A stretch of DNA of 64,000 nt, taken from Methylomonas sp. GTDB lineage: Bacteria > Pseudomonadota > Gammaproteobacteria > Methylococcales > Methylomonadaceae. Each line of letters begins with the position of its first letter. Within the stretch, counting starts at the first letter, position 1. The position numbers and the translations under genes were made by a program. The DNA lies in NCBI GenBank assembly GCA_026989395.1, contig JALSJK010000087.1, forward strand, positions 1-64,000, written 5' to 3'. Below are positions 35,659 to 44,398 of the stretch, in pieces. The notes below the pieces were generated by a model, which did no database searches, was not told the DNA's origin, and saw nothing but the letters and a program-made list of their open reading frames with translations.

Positions 35659-36348
35659 TCATGTGCGCTTCTTATCTTTGGAATAAAGGCCGCTAAGACT
35701 TTTTGGGTCACATCCTGAAAAATACAGCAATCGTAGCCACCACATCAACATAATGGTTCGTAAGATGCCAAAGCTTTGCCAACGTCGGCTAGAAGTAATT
35801 ACCCTGGCTTTCAGGCAAAGCGGAGCAGAGTATTTTTTCAGTTGTTTGCAAATGGCAATATCCTCCATCAATGGAATGTCGGGAAATTGTCCAATTTGAT
35901 AAAAAAGTTTTTTTTGCACAAACAAGGTTTGATCGCCGGTGCTGATGCCTGTCAGTCTGGAGCGCCAGTTCATAAAAAAAGCAATAACCTGAAACATAAA
36001 ATGATTGCCGGATAATTCAACATCAAATCTTCCCCATTGATATTTTTCTGACAGGCCTTTTTCTATTAAAAGGAGCGAGTTATCAGGTAAGCTGGTGTCA
36101 GCATGGAGAAATAGTAAAATTTCTCCAGAAGCAATTTTAGCGCCTGCATTCATTTGTTTTGCGCGCCCTTTGGTGCTTTGGGTTATTTTGTCGGCTAGTG
36201 GCTGGCTAAGATCAGTGGTGTCGTCTTGGCTGCCGCCATCAACAATAATTATTTCTGCTTGTGTTCTTAAAGACTGAAGTTTTGATAAAAAACTTGAAAT
36301 ATTTTGTGCTTCATTCAGGACCGGGATGATAATGGAAAATTTAACCAA
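35659..36348 (-). CDS. Family 2 glycosyltransferase (TIGR04283 type)
   Basis: Glycosyltransferase of 229 residues with GT-A fold: SIIIPVLNEAQNISSFL (start), IIIVDGGSQDDT, GRAKQMNAGAKIASGEILLFLHADT with the DXD-like HAD, and GISTGDQTLFVQKKLFYQIGQF with PLMEDI. These match the TIGR04283 family, some members of which sit in arsenosugar or cell-envelope loci. A short hydrophobic stretch (IMLMWWLRLLYFSG) near the C-terminus suggests membrane association. It overlaps the Wzz-like fusion gene by eight bases, so it may add a sugar in the same exopolysaccharide path. Acceptor unknown. Confidence 0.87.
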   Translation of the reverse strand: MVKFSIIIPVLNEAQNISSFLSKLQSLRTQAEIIIVDGGSQDDTTDLSQPLADKITQSTKGRAKQMNAGAKIASGEILLFLHADTSLPDNSLLLIEKGLSEKYQWGRFDVELSGNHFMFQVIAFFMNWRSRLTGISTGDQTLFVQKKLFYQIGQFPDIPLMEDIAICKQLKKYSAPLCLKARVITSSRRWQSFGILRTIMLMWWLRLLYFSGCDPKSLSGLYSKDKKRT

Positions 36349-38320
36349 CGTTTTTTAATGCCGGGTGTAATAAATCAATTTCTGATAGGGCTTGGCTTGA
36401 TCCTGGTTGCGTATAAATACGATAGCGAGAGAGCGTTACGGGGTTGATGTGTCCAAGGATTTGTTCCAGGTCTTGTAGTCTCAGTCCTTGTTGAAGTAAA
36501 AAAATAATATAACTATGTCTGATGGCTTCGGCAGTGAATTCTTCAGAGTCTGAAATGCCCGCGTCGTTGGCCATACAAGCTAATAAGGCAGCAAGTTCTT
36601 TTGCGGTCGCTTTGGGAGTGCTTTTCCAAAGGGGGCAGGGCGAAGAATGTTCAAAAAGCGAATGAATAACGGCTGGAACAGTAATTACTCGTGGCGTAGC
36701 GCCAGTAATAGCCAGTTGATGATTTGGGAAGTCAAAATCATCTAATTCAATGAGAGTGGCTTCGTCTAGGGTTAATCCGGTGAGGAGTAAAGCAAGTAAC
36801 TGCCTGCCTTTCAAGCTAGAGGTTTGATAAACCATTCTTAATTGTTCGGTCGAAAATTGTTTTTCTAAAGGCGCGTCCAAAGCATGATGGTTTTGTGCGG
36901 TTAAATTTCTATATTGTGGTTGTTGGGGGATGGCATCTTGGGCTGGAGGGGTATGGATATGAATTCCAGGTACCGTAAAAGCTTCGGGGGTTTTCGGTTT
37001 TCGAGTCAAAAATTCAGCCAGCAAAACACTAAGTAAGGCGAGTAGAAATGAGCCGCCAGTGGCGATTATTGCATCGCGCGTGTAGTCAGGGCTGCTTGGC
37101 TTTTGCGGACGGTAGGCGCGGTCAATGACATCTATTTGAGGGTAGTGGGCAGCTTGTTTGGCATCCAGTTTAACCAGTTTTTCCTGGGTTTCCCGGTACA
37201 TTTCTTCGAGTCCTTCAAGGTCAGACTTTAACGACTCATGTTGTTGAAAACGACCGCTGAATTCGCCGGCATCCTGGCTTAGCTCATCAATTTGATTTTG
37301 AATTGATTGAACAGACTGTCTTGCCGCTCGATAGGCCTGCTGTGCTTGCGATAGTGCTACCAATTGTCCCTGATTGCGCAGCTTTTGTAATCTGGATTCA
37401 AGTTTTTTCAGTTCCAGAGGCATAAAGCGTTTTGATGGATCAAGATTAATATAGTCATCCGTGAATTGTTGCCGCATTTCAGCAATTTTTTCTCGCAATT
37501 CCTGGGCGTGGGTCTCAAGGGCGCTGATGGTTCGTTGATCTTGCTCAGGGGCCACGCTTTGGCCATGTTTTATAGCAATTTTTAATGCATCAAGTCGGGC
37601 TTTTGCTTTGACTTCTTCTTCGCTGGCAAGATTAAGAGACTCATTCAATCCATTAATCCTTGCCAAAACTGGATTTTCAACTCGTTCAGTGGAGGTAATG
37701 CCGCTTGAAAGCATAAACTGATTTAGTTCGGCTCGCTTTGCTTCAATTTTTTCTCTCAAGCTGTCAAGTTCATCTTTGATAATCAGTTGTGTTGAATTAG
37801 TAGATGCTTCGGATTTTACAGAGCTTTCCTGTAGATAAACATCAATCCAGGTGTTGATCAGCAAAGGCAGAATATCAGGGTTTGGGCCTTCAGCTATCAT
37901 TTTCACCAGATTGGTGTCTGTAACTGGTTTTACATTAAGGGTGTTTCTGATTTCCAGGCTGGACAGCGATATATTTTCTGTTTTCAGTAGTTTTTGGGCG
38001 GTTTTAGCTAATAATGATGGTCCAAGTAACAATTCCTTTTGAATAGCGACATGTTCAATGTCGGCCCCTAGTTGCAGCATTTCCGGATTGGCAAATTGAT
38101 CAATTGCAGTTTTTGCGACAGTCAATAAGGTTGCGCTGCTTTGAAATACAGCCGGACGAGTGTAATTGTATGCCTGGCTGATTAATAGACTTAGCAGGAA
38201 AACTGTGCTGAAAATAATGAAGCGACGCGACCGATACCATGGCGGTTGCCAGTTAGAGGAGGTATAAAAGTTTTCTTGTCTGGATATATGTTCTATTTGC
38301 GGAGGTGGGAATTTTTCCAT
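36341..38320 (-). CDS. Wzz/GumC-like chain-length protein fused to a tyrosine-recombinase-like domain
   Basis: Unusual fusion of 659 residues. The first 435 residues are a Wzz/polysaccharide co-polymerase: membrane helix about 33-50, periplasmic coiled region (about 60-400: ELDSLREKIEAKRAELNQFM, LKKLESRLQKLRNQ), PSSPDYTRDAII, and a second membrane helix about 417-438. A cytosolic tail follows (about 439-659). Instead of a Wzc-type kinase, it carries a tyrosine-recombinase fold: LLALLLTGLTLDEATLIELDD (box I, Arg replaced by Thr517), AEAIRHSYIIFLLQQGL (Arg601 kept, HxxR His replaced by Glu598), ILGHINPVTLSRYRIY (His624 and Tyr633 kept). Recombinase activity is doubtful. It could bind DNA or another partner at the membrane. 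Confidence 0.85.
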   Translation of the reverse strand: MEKFPPPQIEHISRQENFYTSSNWQPPWYRSRRFIIFSTVFLLSLLISQAYNYTRPAVFQSSATLLTVAKTAIDQFANPEMLQLGADIEHVAIQKELLLGPSLLAKTAQKLLKTENISLSSLEIRNTLNVKPVTDTNLVKMIAEGPNPDILPLLINTWIDVYLQESSVKSEASTNSTQLIIKDELDSLREKIEAKRAELNQFMLSSGITSTERVENPVLARINGLNESLNLASEEEVKAKARLDALKIAIKHGQSVAPEQDQRTISALETHAQELREKIAEMRQQFTDDYINLDPSKRFMPLELKKLESRLQKLRNQGQLVALSQAQQAYRAARQSVQSIQNQIDELSQDAGEFSGRFQQHESLKSDLEGLEEMYRETQEKLVKLDAKQAAHYPQIDVIDRAYRPQKPSSPDYTRDAIIATGGSFLLALLSVLLAEFLTRKPKTPEAFTVPGIHIHTPPAQDAIPQQPQYRNLTAQNHHALDAPLEKQFSTEQLRMVYQTSSLKGRQLLALLLTGLTLDEATLIELDDFDFPNHQLAITGATPRVITVPAVIHSLFEHSSPCPLWKSTPKATAKELAALLACMANDAGISDSEEFTAEAIRHSYIIFLLQQGLRLQDLEQILGHINPVTLSRYRIYTQPGSSQALSEIDLLHPALKNVG

Positions 38321-38390
38321 GTTGGGTGTTGGTATGCGCGAGGCAAGATTGATAATTTAATCCCAAGATTTCAAATATTACTTTTGAAAA

Positions 38391-38558
38391 CCTAGGAGAC
38401 TGATGGATTAAGGAATATTCTACTGTGTCAATGGGAAATTGACTGCATTTTTCGATATTTTTCGTTGCGCCACTATTCGCCTCAAAAGATAAAAAAACGC
38501 GTTTAATTTCCCAGGTGTCTCGCTACGAACTCCTTGATTAACCCGACAACCTCCTAGG
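38391..38558. repeat. Palindromic intergenic element 2 (about 168 bp)
   Basis: Outer inverted repeats CCTAGGAG (38391-38398) and CTCCTAGG (38551-38558), and inner ones TGGGAAATT (38432-38440) and AATTTCCCA (38505-38513), share a centre near 38473-38475. Weaker matches lie between them (GATTAAGGA against TCCTTGATTA). The whole could fold as one long imperfect hairpin between the Wzz-like gene and mscL. It looks like a MITE-type or non-autonomous palindromic element and contains no gene. Confidence 0.55.
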
Positions 38559-38566
38559 GGAATGTT

Positions 38567-38969
38567 TTATTTATTTTTCAATATATCTCTTATTTCTGTC
38601 AACAATACTTCTTCTTTTGATGGCGCTGGTTCTTCTTCAGGTGCGGCTTCTTCCTCTTTTTTCAGGCTGTTCATTACCTTGACAGCAATAAAAATTGCAA
38701 AAGCGACAATGATAAAGTCAACTACGGTCTGGATGAAAGCGCCGTATTTGATAACAACGGCTGGAACATCGCCGGCCGCTTCCTGAATCGTATAGGCAAG
38801 ATCAGAAAAATTAACACCCCCCATCATGACGCCAATCGGCGGCATTATAACATCGGCAACAAACGAAGAAACAATTTTGCCAAATGCTGCATCCAACGAT
38901 GATGCCGACAGCCATATCAACAACATTGCCTTTGATTGCAAATTCTTTAAATTCAGATAGCATCCCCAT
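38567..38969 (-). pseudogene. mscL: mscL, large-conductance mechanosensitive channel, frameshifted
   Basis: Homologue of the MscL osmotic safety valve. ATG 38969 has AAGGGG upstream and begins [20 protein letters not shown] followed by VGIIVG. The frame then breaks: on the minus strand GTTGGATGCAGCATTTGGC (38897-38879) needs one base fewer to give V-G-A-A-F-G. After that point the second frame continues with [17 protein letters not shown], the rest of helix 1, [20 protein letters not shown] (helix 2) and the C-terminal helix [12 protein letters not shown]. The repaired protein would be 133 residues, normal for MscL. One extra base lies in the first membrane helix, so this is a recent pseudogene or a sequencing error. 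Confidence 0.85.
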
Positions 38970-39150
38970 GTTTTTCCCCTTAAGATTAGTAACAATGATT
39001 TTTTTGTATCAATTTGTGTTATGTGAAAAAGATCATTGTTTGGCGGCTAGCCAATTAAATGAAAGTTAAATGCGAAGAAATTATCGCATCCCATTAATTA
39101 TACAAATATTTTTTAGAAAATGAAATTTGTTGGATTTTTTTAGGGAATGA

Positions 39151-39804
39151 TTAATTTTTGGAAAAATAGATTTCGCCATAATAGCTTGTGACATTTCCCA
39201 TAGAATTATCGGTATCAGTCATAATGGCAATGCCGTCAATAGAGTGAAATTCTTTGCCATAAATTTTTTTTAAATCACTGGCGACATTACGTTTTTCAGT
39301 TAACCAGGTTTTTATTGGGTCTTGTGATGAGCGAACAGCAATCATCATGGTATGCTTGCCGGCATAGGCGTTGGGCCAGATGTTTCCAGTTTCTGAATTT
39401 GAAGACCAAACATAATTGAGTGCATAGGTTTTCCAGAAAAAAATACCGCCGCTAATAACAACATAGATTCTAGCTGCGTAGTCATCGCCGGATTTACTTT
39501 GCTCGTTTAATTTGGGTAAACGGTTTTCAATGCGCCAGCTCCAGTTAAGATATGGTGTTTTTGTCAAATCAATTTTTTGCTCTTTAATAAGTCCTGAAGC
39601 AGTACCTTGGCTTGATGCGGATAACACCTGTTTGTTGTCGAGCTTGACAATCTCGTAGTCTGTTTCTCCTTCAAAGATTTTGTGCTGCCAGTTTTTAATT
39701 CCAGTGCTGGAGAAGTGACTGATCGGTATTATTTGGGGTGATTCAGCATAAATTTCGCTACTGAAAAGAGATATTAATAAAGCGGTAAGCAATATTTTAA
39801 TCAT
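39151..39804 (-). CDS. DUF3047 family exported protein
   Basis: Exported protein of 217 residues with a signal peptide (MIKILLTALLISLFSSEIYA). It belongs to the DUF3047 family: WQHKIFEGETDYEIVKLDNK, LIKEQKIDLTKTPYLNWSWR, DDYAARIYVVI, LNYVWSS and SIDGIAIMTDTDNS. The fold is a carbohydrate-binding-like jelly roll. It is preceded by the TVP38-type gene with a four-base gap, so the two are likely co-transcribed. Role unknown. Confidence 0.87.
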   Translation of the reverse strand: MIKILLTALLISLFSSEIYAESPQIIPISHFSSTGIKNWQHKIFEGETDYEIVKLDNKQVLSASSQGTASGLIKEQKIDLTKTPYLNWSWRIENRLPKLNEQSKSGDDYAARIYVVISGGIFFWKTYALNYVWSSNSETGNIWPNAYAGKHTMMIAVRSSQDPIKTWLTEKRNVASDLKKIYGKEFHSIDGIAIMTDTDNSMGNVTSYYGEIYFSKN

Positions 39805-39807
39805 GAT

Positions 39808-40521
39808 TTATTGATCATTTTGAGAAGTGAACTTTTTTGCTAAGACCGGCAGTAATGATAAGATTCCCAGCAAGCTAAGTGCTAATAACATTTCAGATGA
39901 TAGCAATCCATCCAAACTATCAATCGATGCCAAAGATTTGCCCAGGTTTGCATAGACAAAGCTTCCTGGAATAATGCCAATCAGTGTGGTAATGATGAAG
40001 GTTTGAGTGGAAATTGAGGTAAATGCCGGAGCAATATTGACTAGCCAGAAAGGAAAGAGTGGTACCAGTCTTAAAAACAGCATGTAACTGGCAGCATCGT
40101 TTTGAAAGCCATCGGTAATTTTTTGTGTTAACGGACTTTCATCAATACGTTTTTTTCCCCAGTCTGCGAAAAGATAGCGGGCCAGTAGAAAAACCAAAGT
40201 GGCGCCAATTGTAGCTGAAATAACAATTAATAGCGTGCCCATGGTTCTGCCAAAAATAAAGCCGATAGTAAGCGAAAGTACGGTGGCGCCGGGAATACTT
40301 AATGCCGTTGTAATAATATACAAAAAGCCAGCGCTGAAAAAAGCTAACCAGTAATGTTGTTTGGTAAAATCAAGTAAGGTTTGTTTTTGCTGTTTGACGG
40401 TCTCAAGAGAGAGCCATTGTTGAGCATCGAAGATAAAAAATGCCGAAATTAGAGCTAAAAGGCCCAAGATAATCATTATTTTGGGTTGCCTGATTTTATT
40501 TATTGCCGATGATTCTGTCAT
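39808..40521 (-). CDS. TVP38/TMEM64 (VTT domain) membrane protein
   Basis: Polytopic inner-membrane protein of 237 residues in the DedA-like VTT superfamily, whose members are lipid scramblases or undecaprenyl-phosphate flippases. Signature segments: FLYIITTALSIPGATVLSLTIGFIFG, FLLARYLFADWGKKRI, LRLVPLFPFWLVNIAPAFT and IGIIPGSFVYANLGKSL. It is directly upstream of the DUF3047 gene. Substrate not deducible. Confidence 0.9.
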   Translation of the reverse strand: MTESSAINKIRQPKIMIILGLLALISAFFIFDAQQWLSLETVKQQKQTLLDFTKQHYWLAFFSAGFLYIITTALSIPGATVLSLTIGFIFGRTMGTLLIVISATIGATLVFLLARYLFADWGKKRIDESPLTQKITDGFQNDAASYMLFLRLVPLFPFWLVNIAPAFTSISTQTFIITTLIGIIPGSFVYANLGKSLASIDSLDGLLSSEMLLALSLLGILSLLPVLAKKFTSQNDQ

Positions 40522-40643
40522 GACGTACTCCTTATCTTTATTTTGGATTATTAGAACGAAAAGAAAAATTCCGACATAAATTTAGTGCTGGTATCTTAAA
40601 AAAAGATACGATACAATAATCGGCTACCAACCCATAGAAATAA

Positions 40644-40730
40644 GCCTCGGTGGCGAAATTGGTAGACGCAAGGGACTTAAAATCCCTCGGTGGTAACACC
40701 GTGCCAGTTCGATTCTGGCCCGAGGCACCA
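40644..40730 (+). tRNA. tRNA-Leu (anticodon TAA)
   Basis: 87 bases including an encoded CCA. The acceptor stem GCCTCGG pairs with CCGAGGC (40720-40726), then A and CCA. The anticodon loop CTTAAAA puts TAA at 40678-40680. The long variable arm (CTCGGTGGTAACACCGT) is typical of leucine tRNA, and the T arm contains GTTCGATTC. Confidence 0.97.
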
Positions 40731-41230
40731 TTTCTTAAAATAATTTTCCGATTGATCGATTCGACAATTTGGGAAACAGCAAATTCCAATTTCTCTGTAT
40801 TTTAGTTTTTCTTCAGGTATGTTTTTGTAATTTTCTTATAAGGCCAATAAGTTGGCTGGAATCAAGCCATCTTTTGCACCACACTTCTAATGCTCCCGGA
40901 CTGTTTTTCATTAGGTCGAATTCCTGTTTTGCCAGTTTGCCAGCCTGGGCTGTGCCCGGGGCCACCAGGAATGAGCATGAAATTTTTTTTGGATATGAGC
41001 GCAAGCTGATGAATGATTGTTTTCGGTGATGATTGAGTGATTTTTTTTCATAGCAATAATTTTGTTTTTAAAAAAATACATGCCTGAGTTTATCAAAATT
41101 TCAGCAAGTTCAAGCGTTCGTCACAGTGACTTGGTAATGGCGAGTTTTTTGTATTGTTTCTTAATAACGAATCAGACACAATATTCCTTCATTCATTAAT
41201 CTCATGTCTCCCTTAATTTTTTTCAAATAG
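40731..41230. other. 500-base gap between tRNA-Leu and mutL without a supported gene
   Basis: A minus-strand frame at 40813-41004 could encode 63 residues (with segments like APGTAQAGKLAKQEFDLMKN) but has only a TTG start, no ribosome-binding site and no recognised family, so it is at most a decayed gene. The rest is AT-rich and probably holds the mutL promoter. No repeat or RNA gene is evident. Confidence 0.4.
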
Positions 41231-43039
41231 ATGCGTATTCGGACACTTCCTAGTCAACTCGTAAACCAAATAGCTGCTGGCGAGGTTGTGGAAAGGCCTG
41301 CGTCAATTGTCAAAGAATTATTGGAAAATTGTTTTGATGCGAATGCCCGGGAAATCAGGATCGATATTGAGCAAGGCGGCATTAAGTTGATTCGAATTCG
41401 TGATGACGGCTGTGGTATTCATAAAGATGATTTGGCTTTGGCTTTGTCACGTCATGCAACCAGTAAAATCGCTTCGTTAAAAGACCTTGAGAAAGTGACA
41501 AGTATGGGGTTTAGAGGGGAGGCGTTGCCAAGTATCAGTTCGGTTTCAAAACTGACGTTGACATCGCGCGCTATCGATGAGGAGTATGCCTGGGTTGTTA
41601 AAGCTGACGGTACTGAAGCTGATTTGGAGCCTCAGCCAGCGCCTCATCCCCAAGGGACAACCGTTGAAGTAAGAGACTTGTTTTATAACACGCCGGCCAG
41701 ACGGAAGTTTTTAAAGACAGAAAAAACCGAATTTTCTCATATTGAAACATTAATAAAGCGAATGGCATTGGGCCGGTTTAAAACTCATTTTGTGTTCAGC
41801 CATAATCAACGAGAAATTTTTGATTTGAGACCAGCGGATAGCTTGGTTGAACAAGAGCAGCGAATTGCAAAAATTTTTGGTCCGGCATTCATAGAAAATG
41901 CGGTGCAAATTGATTTTCAATCTTCAGGCCTTTCTTTAACGGGCTGGGTTGGGTTGCCCGCTTTTTCACGCAGCCAGCCAGATTTGCAATTCTTTTATGT
42001 CAATGGCCGGTTGATTAAAGACAGATTGGTGACTCACGCAGTCAAACAAGCCTATCAAGATGTTTTATATCATGGCAGACACCCGGTTTTTTCCCTGTAT
42101 TTGCAGCTGGATCCAGCGTTGGTTGATGTGAATGCGCATCCTGCGAAGCTGGAGGTCAGATTTAGGGATAGTCGCTTGGTGCATGACTTTTTGTTTAAGG
42201 CGTTACATCGCTCTCTAGCAGATGTCCGGCCTGGAAGCCAGGAGCATCGCGAAGCGTCAGGCGTAGTGACAAGTGCTTCGGAGTCTGAGGATCGGACTCA
42301 AGAGGTGGTTCAGAAATCCTTTGCTTATGCTGCGCCAGAACCTCGTCAAACATCATTGCCGTTATCGGTCGAAGAGGAAATTCAGGCCTACAGTAAATTA
42401 TATCCAGTTTCTGATCGGGCTGATGCAATGCCGCAAAAATCTTCGGAAGAACAGGATTGCCCGTTGGGTTTTGCAGTTGCGCATTTGCATAATATTTTTA
42501 TTCTTTCGGAAACGGCAAATGGAATTATTCTGGTTGATGCCCATGCTGCACACGAGAGAGTTACCTATGAGCGTTTAAAACAGCAATTCCAAGACAGTGT
42601 TGTGGTGACACAGCCTCTACTATTGCCGGTAACAGTGAAGGTTGGTGAGAAGGAGGCTGAAATTTCGGAGCAAAATAATGAGCTTTTTGGGTCATTAGGT
42701 TTTGAATTAAGTAGAACTGGGCCTGAATCCATAGCTATTCGTTCGGTACCGTCTATTTTGGCAAAAACGGATGTTGGAGGGTTAGTCAAGGATGTGCTGG
42801 CGGATATTATTGAGTATGGTGACAGTACTCGAATTCAGGAAAAAGCCAATGAAATTCTGGCTAGTATGGCTTGTCATGGCTCTGTCAGGGCGCAGCGGCG
42901 ATTGACTGTCGAAGAAATGAATGCTTTGCTGCGTGATATGGAGAAAACCGAGCGCAGTGGCCAGTGCAACCATGGTAGGCCAACCTGGGTGGAATTAAGC
43001 ATCAAGGATTTAGATAAATTTTTTATGCGTGGCCAGTGA
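41231..43039 (+). CDS. mutL: DNA mismatch repair protein MutL
   Basis: Couples MutS mismatch recognition to downstream nicking and excision. It is 602 residues. The GHKL ATPase N-terminus shows LVNQIAAGEVVERPASIVKELLEN, DDGCGIHKDDLALALSRHATSKI, and SMGFRGEALPSISSVSKL; NTPARRKF follows. The C-terminal dimerisation domain (after a variable linker about 345-420) has LGFAVAHLHNIFILSETANG and HAAHERVTYERLK. As in E. coli-type MutL, no DQHAxxExxxE endonuclease motif is visible, so it should work with MutH. Its TGA overlaps the miaA GTG by three bases. Confidence 0.97.
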   Translation: MRIRTLPSQLVNQIAAGEVVERPASIVKELLENCFDANAREIRIDIEQGGIKLIRIRDDGCGIHKDDLALALSRHATSKIASLKDLEKVTSMGFRGEALPSISSVSKLTLTSRAIDEEYAWVVKADGTEADLEPQPAPHPQGTTVEVRDLFYNTPARRKFLKTEKTEFSHIETLIKRMALGRFKTHFVFSHNQREIFDLRPADSLVEQEQRIAKIFGPAFIENAVQIDFQSSGLSLTGWVGLPAFSRSQPDLQFFYVNGRLIKDRLVTHAVKQAYQDVLYHGRHPVFSLYLQLDPALVDVNAHPAKLEVRFRDSRLVHDFLFKALHRSLADVRPGSQEHREASGVVTSASESEDRTQEVVQKSFAYAAPEPRQTSLPLSVEEEIQAYSKLYPVSDRADAMPQKSSEEQDCPLGFAVAHLHNIFILSETANGIILVDAHAAHERVTYERLKQQFQDSVVVTQPLLLPVTVKVGEKEAEISEQNNELFGSLGFELSRTGPESIAIRSVPSILAKTDVGGLVKDVLADIIEYGDSTRIQEKANEILASMACHGSVRAQRRLTVEEMNALLRDMEKTERSGQCNHGRPTWVELSIKDLDKFFMRGQ

Positions 43040-43983
43040 TTGATAAGGATTTGCCTCCGGCGATTTTTTTGATGGGGCCGACCGCATCAGGGAAAACTGC
43101 TTTAGCGGTAGAAATAGCTCAAAATCTTAATGCGGAAATTATCAGTGTAGATTCTGCGTTGGTGTATCGAGAAATGGATATCGGTACGGCAAAGCCGACA
43201 ATGAGTGAGCGAGGCGGTATCAAGCATCATTTGATTGATATTCTTGACCCGGCGGAGTCATTTTCGACAGGAATGTTTCGGGATAAGGCCTTGCAATTAA
43301 TGGCTGAAATTACAGAAAAAGGTAAAATTCCGCTGTTAACCGGTGGAACAATGCTGTATTTTAATATACTATTCAAAGGATTAGCTGATTTGCCTGAAGC
43401 GAATGAAATTATTCGCAAAAAACTCAATGAACAGGCCAAGATAGAGGGCTGGGCGGCAATGCATAAAAAATTGGCTGAAGTTGATCCAATTTCTGCCGTA
43501 AGAATTCATCCTAATGACCCGCAGCGTATTCAGCGGGCCTTGGAGGTATTTGAAATTAGTGGTGAACCAATTAGCCATTGGCAGGTCATAGCTGAACAAA
43601 AACAGATACCTTTTAGAAAAATTAAAATTGTAATAGCGCCGGATGACAGAAAACTTTTACATGATAGAATTGCGTTAAGGTTTAATCAAATGCTGGAGCT
43701 GGGGTTTGTTGATGAGGTAAAGAAGTTATTTCATCGGGGTGATTTGTCAGAAAAAATGCCATCAGTTCGCGCGGTAGGATATCGTCAAATCTGGTTATAC
43801 TTAAAAGGCGAGTATGACTATGAAAAGATGGTTGAAAAGGGAATAGTTGCAACCAGGCAATTAGCGAAAAGACAAATTACCTGGTTAAGACGCGAAACTG
43901 ATGCGGAATTGTTTGTTAATCATCAGGAAAATTTAAGTAAAAAGGTGATTGGATCTTTACAAACAAAAATAAACGTAAATTAA
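43036..43983 (+). CDS. miaA: tRNA dimethylallyltransferase MiaA
   Basis: Adds dimethylallyl to A37 of tRNAs that read UNN codons. It is 315 residues. The P-loop is FLMGPTASGKTALA, followed by IISVDSALVYREMDIGTAKP and GGIKHHLIDILDPAESFS; AVGYRQIWLYLKGE and ATRQLAKRQITWLRRE mark the C-terminal part. GTG 43036 overlaps the mutL stop, giving coupled translation. The mutL-miaA-hfq order is the usual gammaproteobacterial one. Confidence 0.97.
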   Translation: MIDKDLPPAIFLMGPTASGKTALAVEIAQNLNAEIISVDSALVYREMDIGTAKPTMSERGGIKHHLIDILDPAESFSTGMFRDKALQLMAEITEKGKIPLLTGGTMLYFNILFKGLADLPEANEIIRKKLNEQAKIEGWAAMHKKLAEVDPISAVRIHPNDPQRIQRALEVFEISGEPISHWQVIAEQKQIPFRKIKIVIAPDDRKLLHDRIALRFNQMLELGFVDEVKKLFHRGDLSEKMPSVRAVGYRQIWLYLKGEYDYEKMVEKGIVATRQLAKRQITWLRRETDAELFVNHQENLSKKVIGSLQTKINVN

Positions 43984-44084
43984 GCTGGCGTAGCTATATT
44001 TTCAATACACTTGAAAATTTTTAAATTAGTCAGTGATAATGGTTTTTTCAACTACTGATAATAATAATATCAAGGAGAACAATA

Positions 44085-44327
44085 ATGCCGAAAGGACAAA
44101 ATTTGCAGGATACTTTTTTAAATGCGCTTAGAAAAGAGCATACACCTGTGTCTATTTTTCTGGTCAATGGAATCAAGTTGCAAGGGCGGATTGACTCGTT
44201 CGACCAGTATGTCATTATGCTAAAAAATACCATTAGTCAGATGGTGTATAAACATGCGATATCGACGATTGTGCCTGGTAAGGCAGTAAAAATCTATCGT
44301 GAGCCTGATAGTGATGGAGAAGCATAA
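44085..44327 (+). CDS. hfq: RNA chaperone Hfq
   Basis: Sm-like hexameric RNA-binding protein of 80 residues that helps small RNAs pair with mRNAs. Sm1 and Sm2 motifs are clear: [40 protein letters not shown], and [14 protein letters not shown] with the YKHA motif. The acidic C-terminal tail is short. AAGGAGAAC precedes the ATG. It follows miaA after 101 bases, where its own promoter probably lies. Confidence 0.98.
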   Translation: MPKGQNLQDTFLNALRKEHTPVSIFLVNGIKLQGRIDSFDQYVIMLKNTISQMVYKHAISTIVPGKAVKIYREPDSDGEA

Positions 44328-44398
44328 TCTCATTTGTGCTGCACTATTTTTACCGGCTTGTCATACATCGGTTTTCTTTGATTTTATGAGGTATTTTA

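Noticed and set aside
36341-38320. Interpretation as two genes joined by a sequencing error
   Set aside because: The frame is open and continuous through the linker and the downstream domain keeps consistent composition; no separate start or ribosome site precedes the second domain.
40813-41004. 63-residue minus-strand frame between tRNA-Leu and mutL
   Set aside because: Only a TTG start, no ribosome site and no recognised family; kept only as a possible decayed gene in the gap note.
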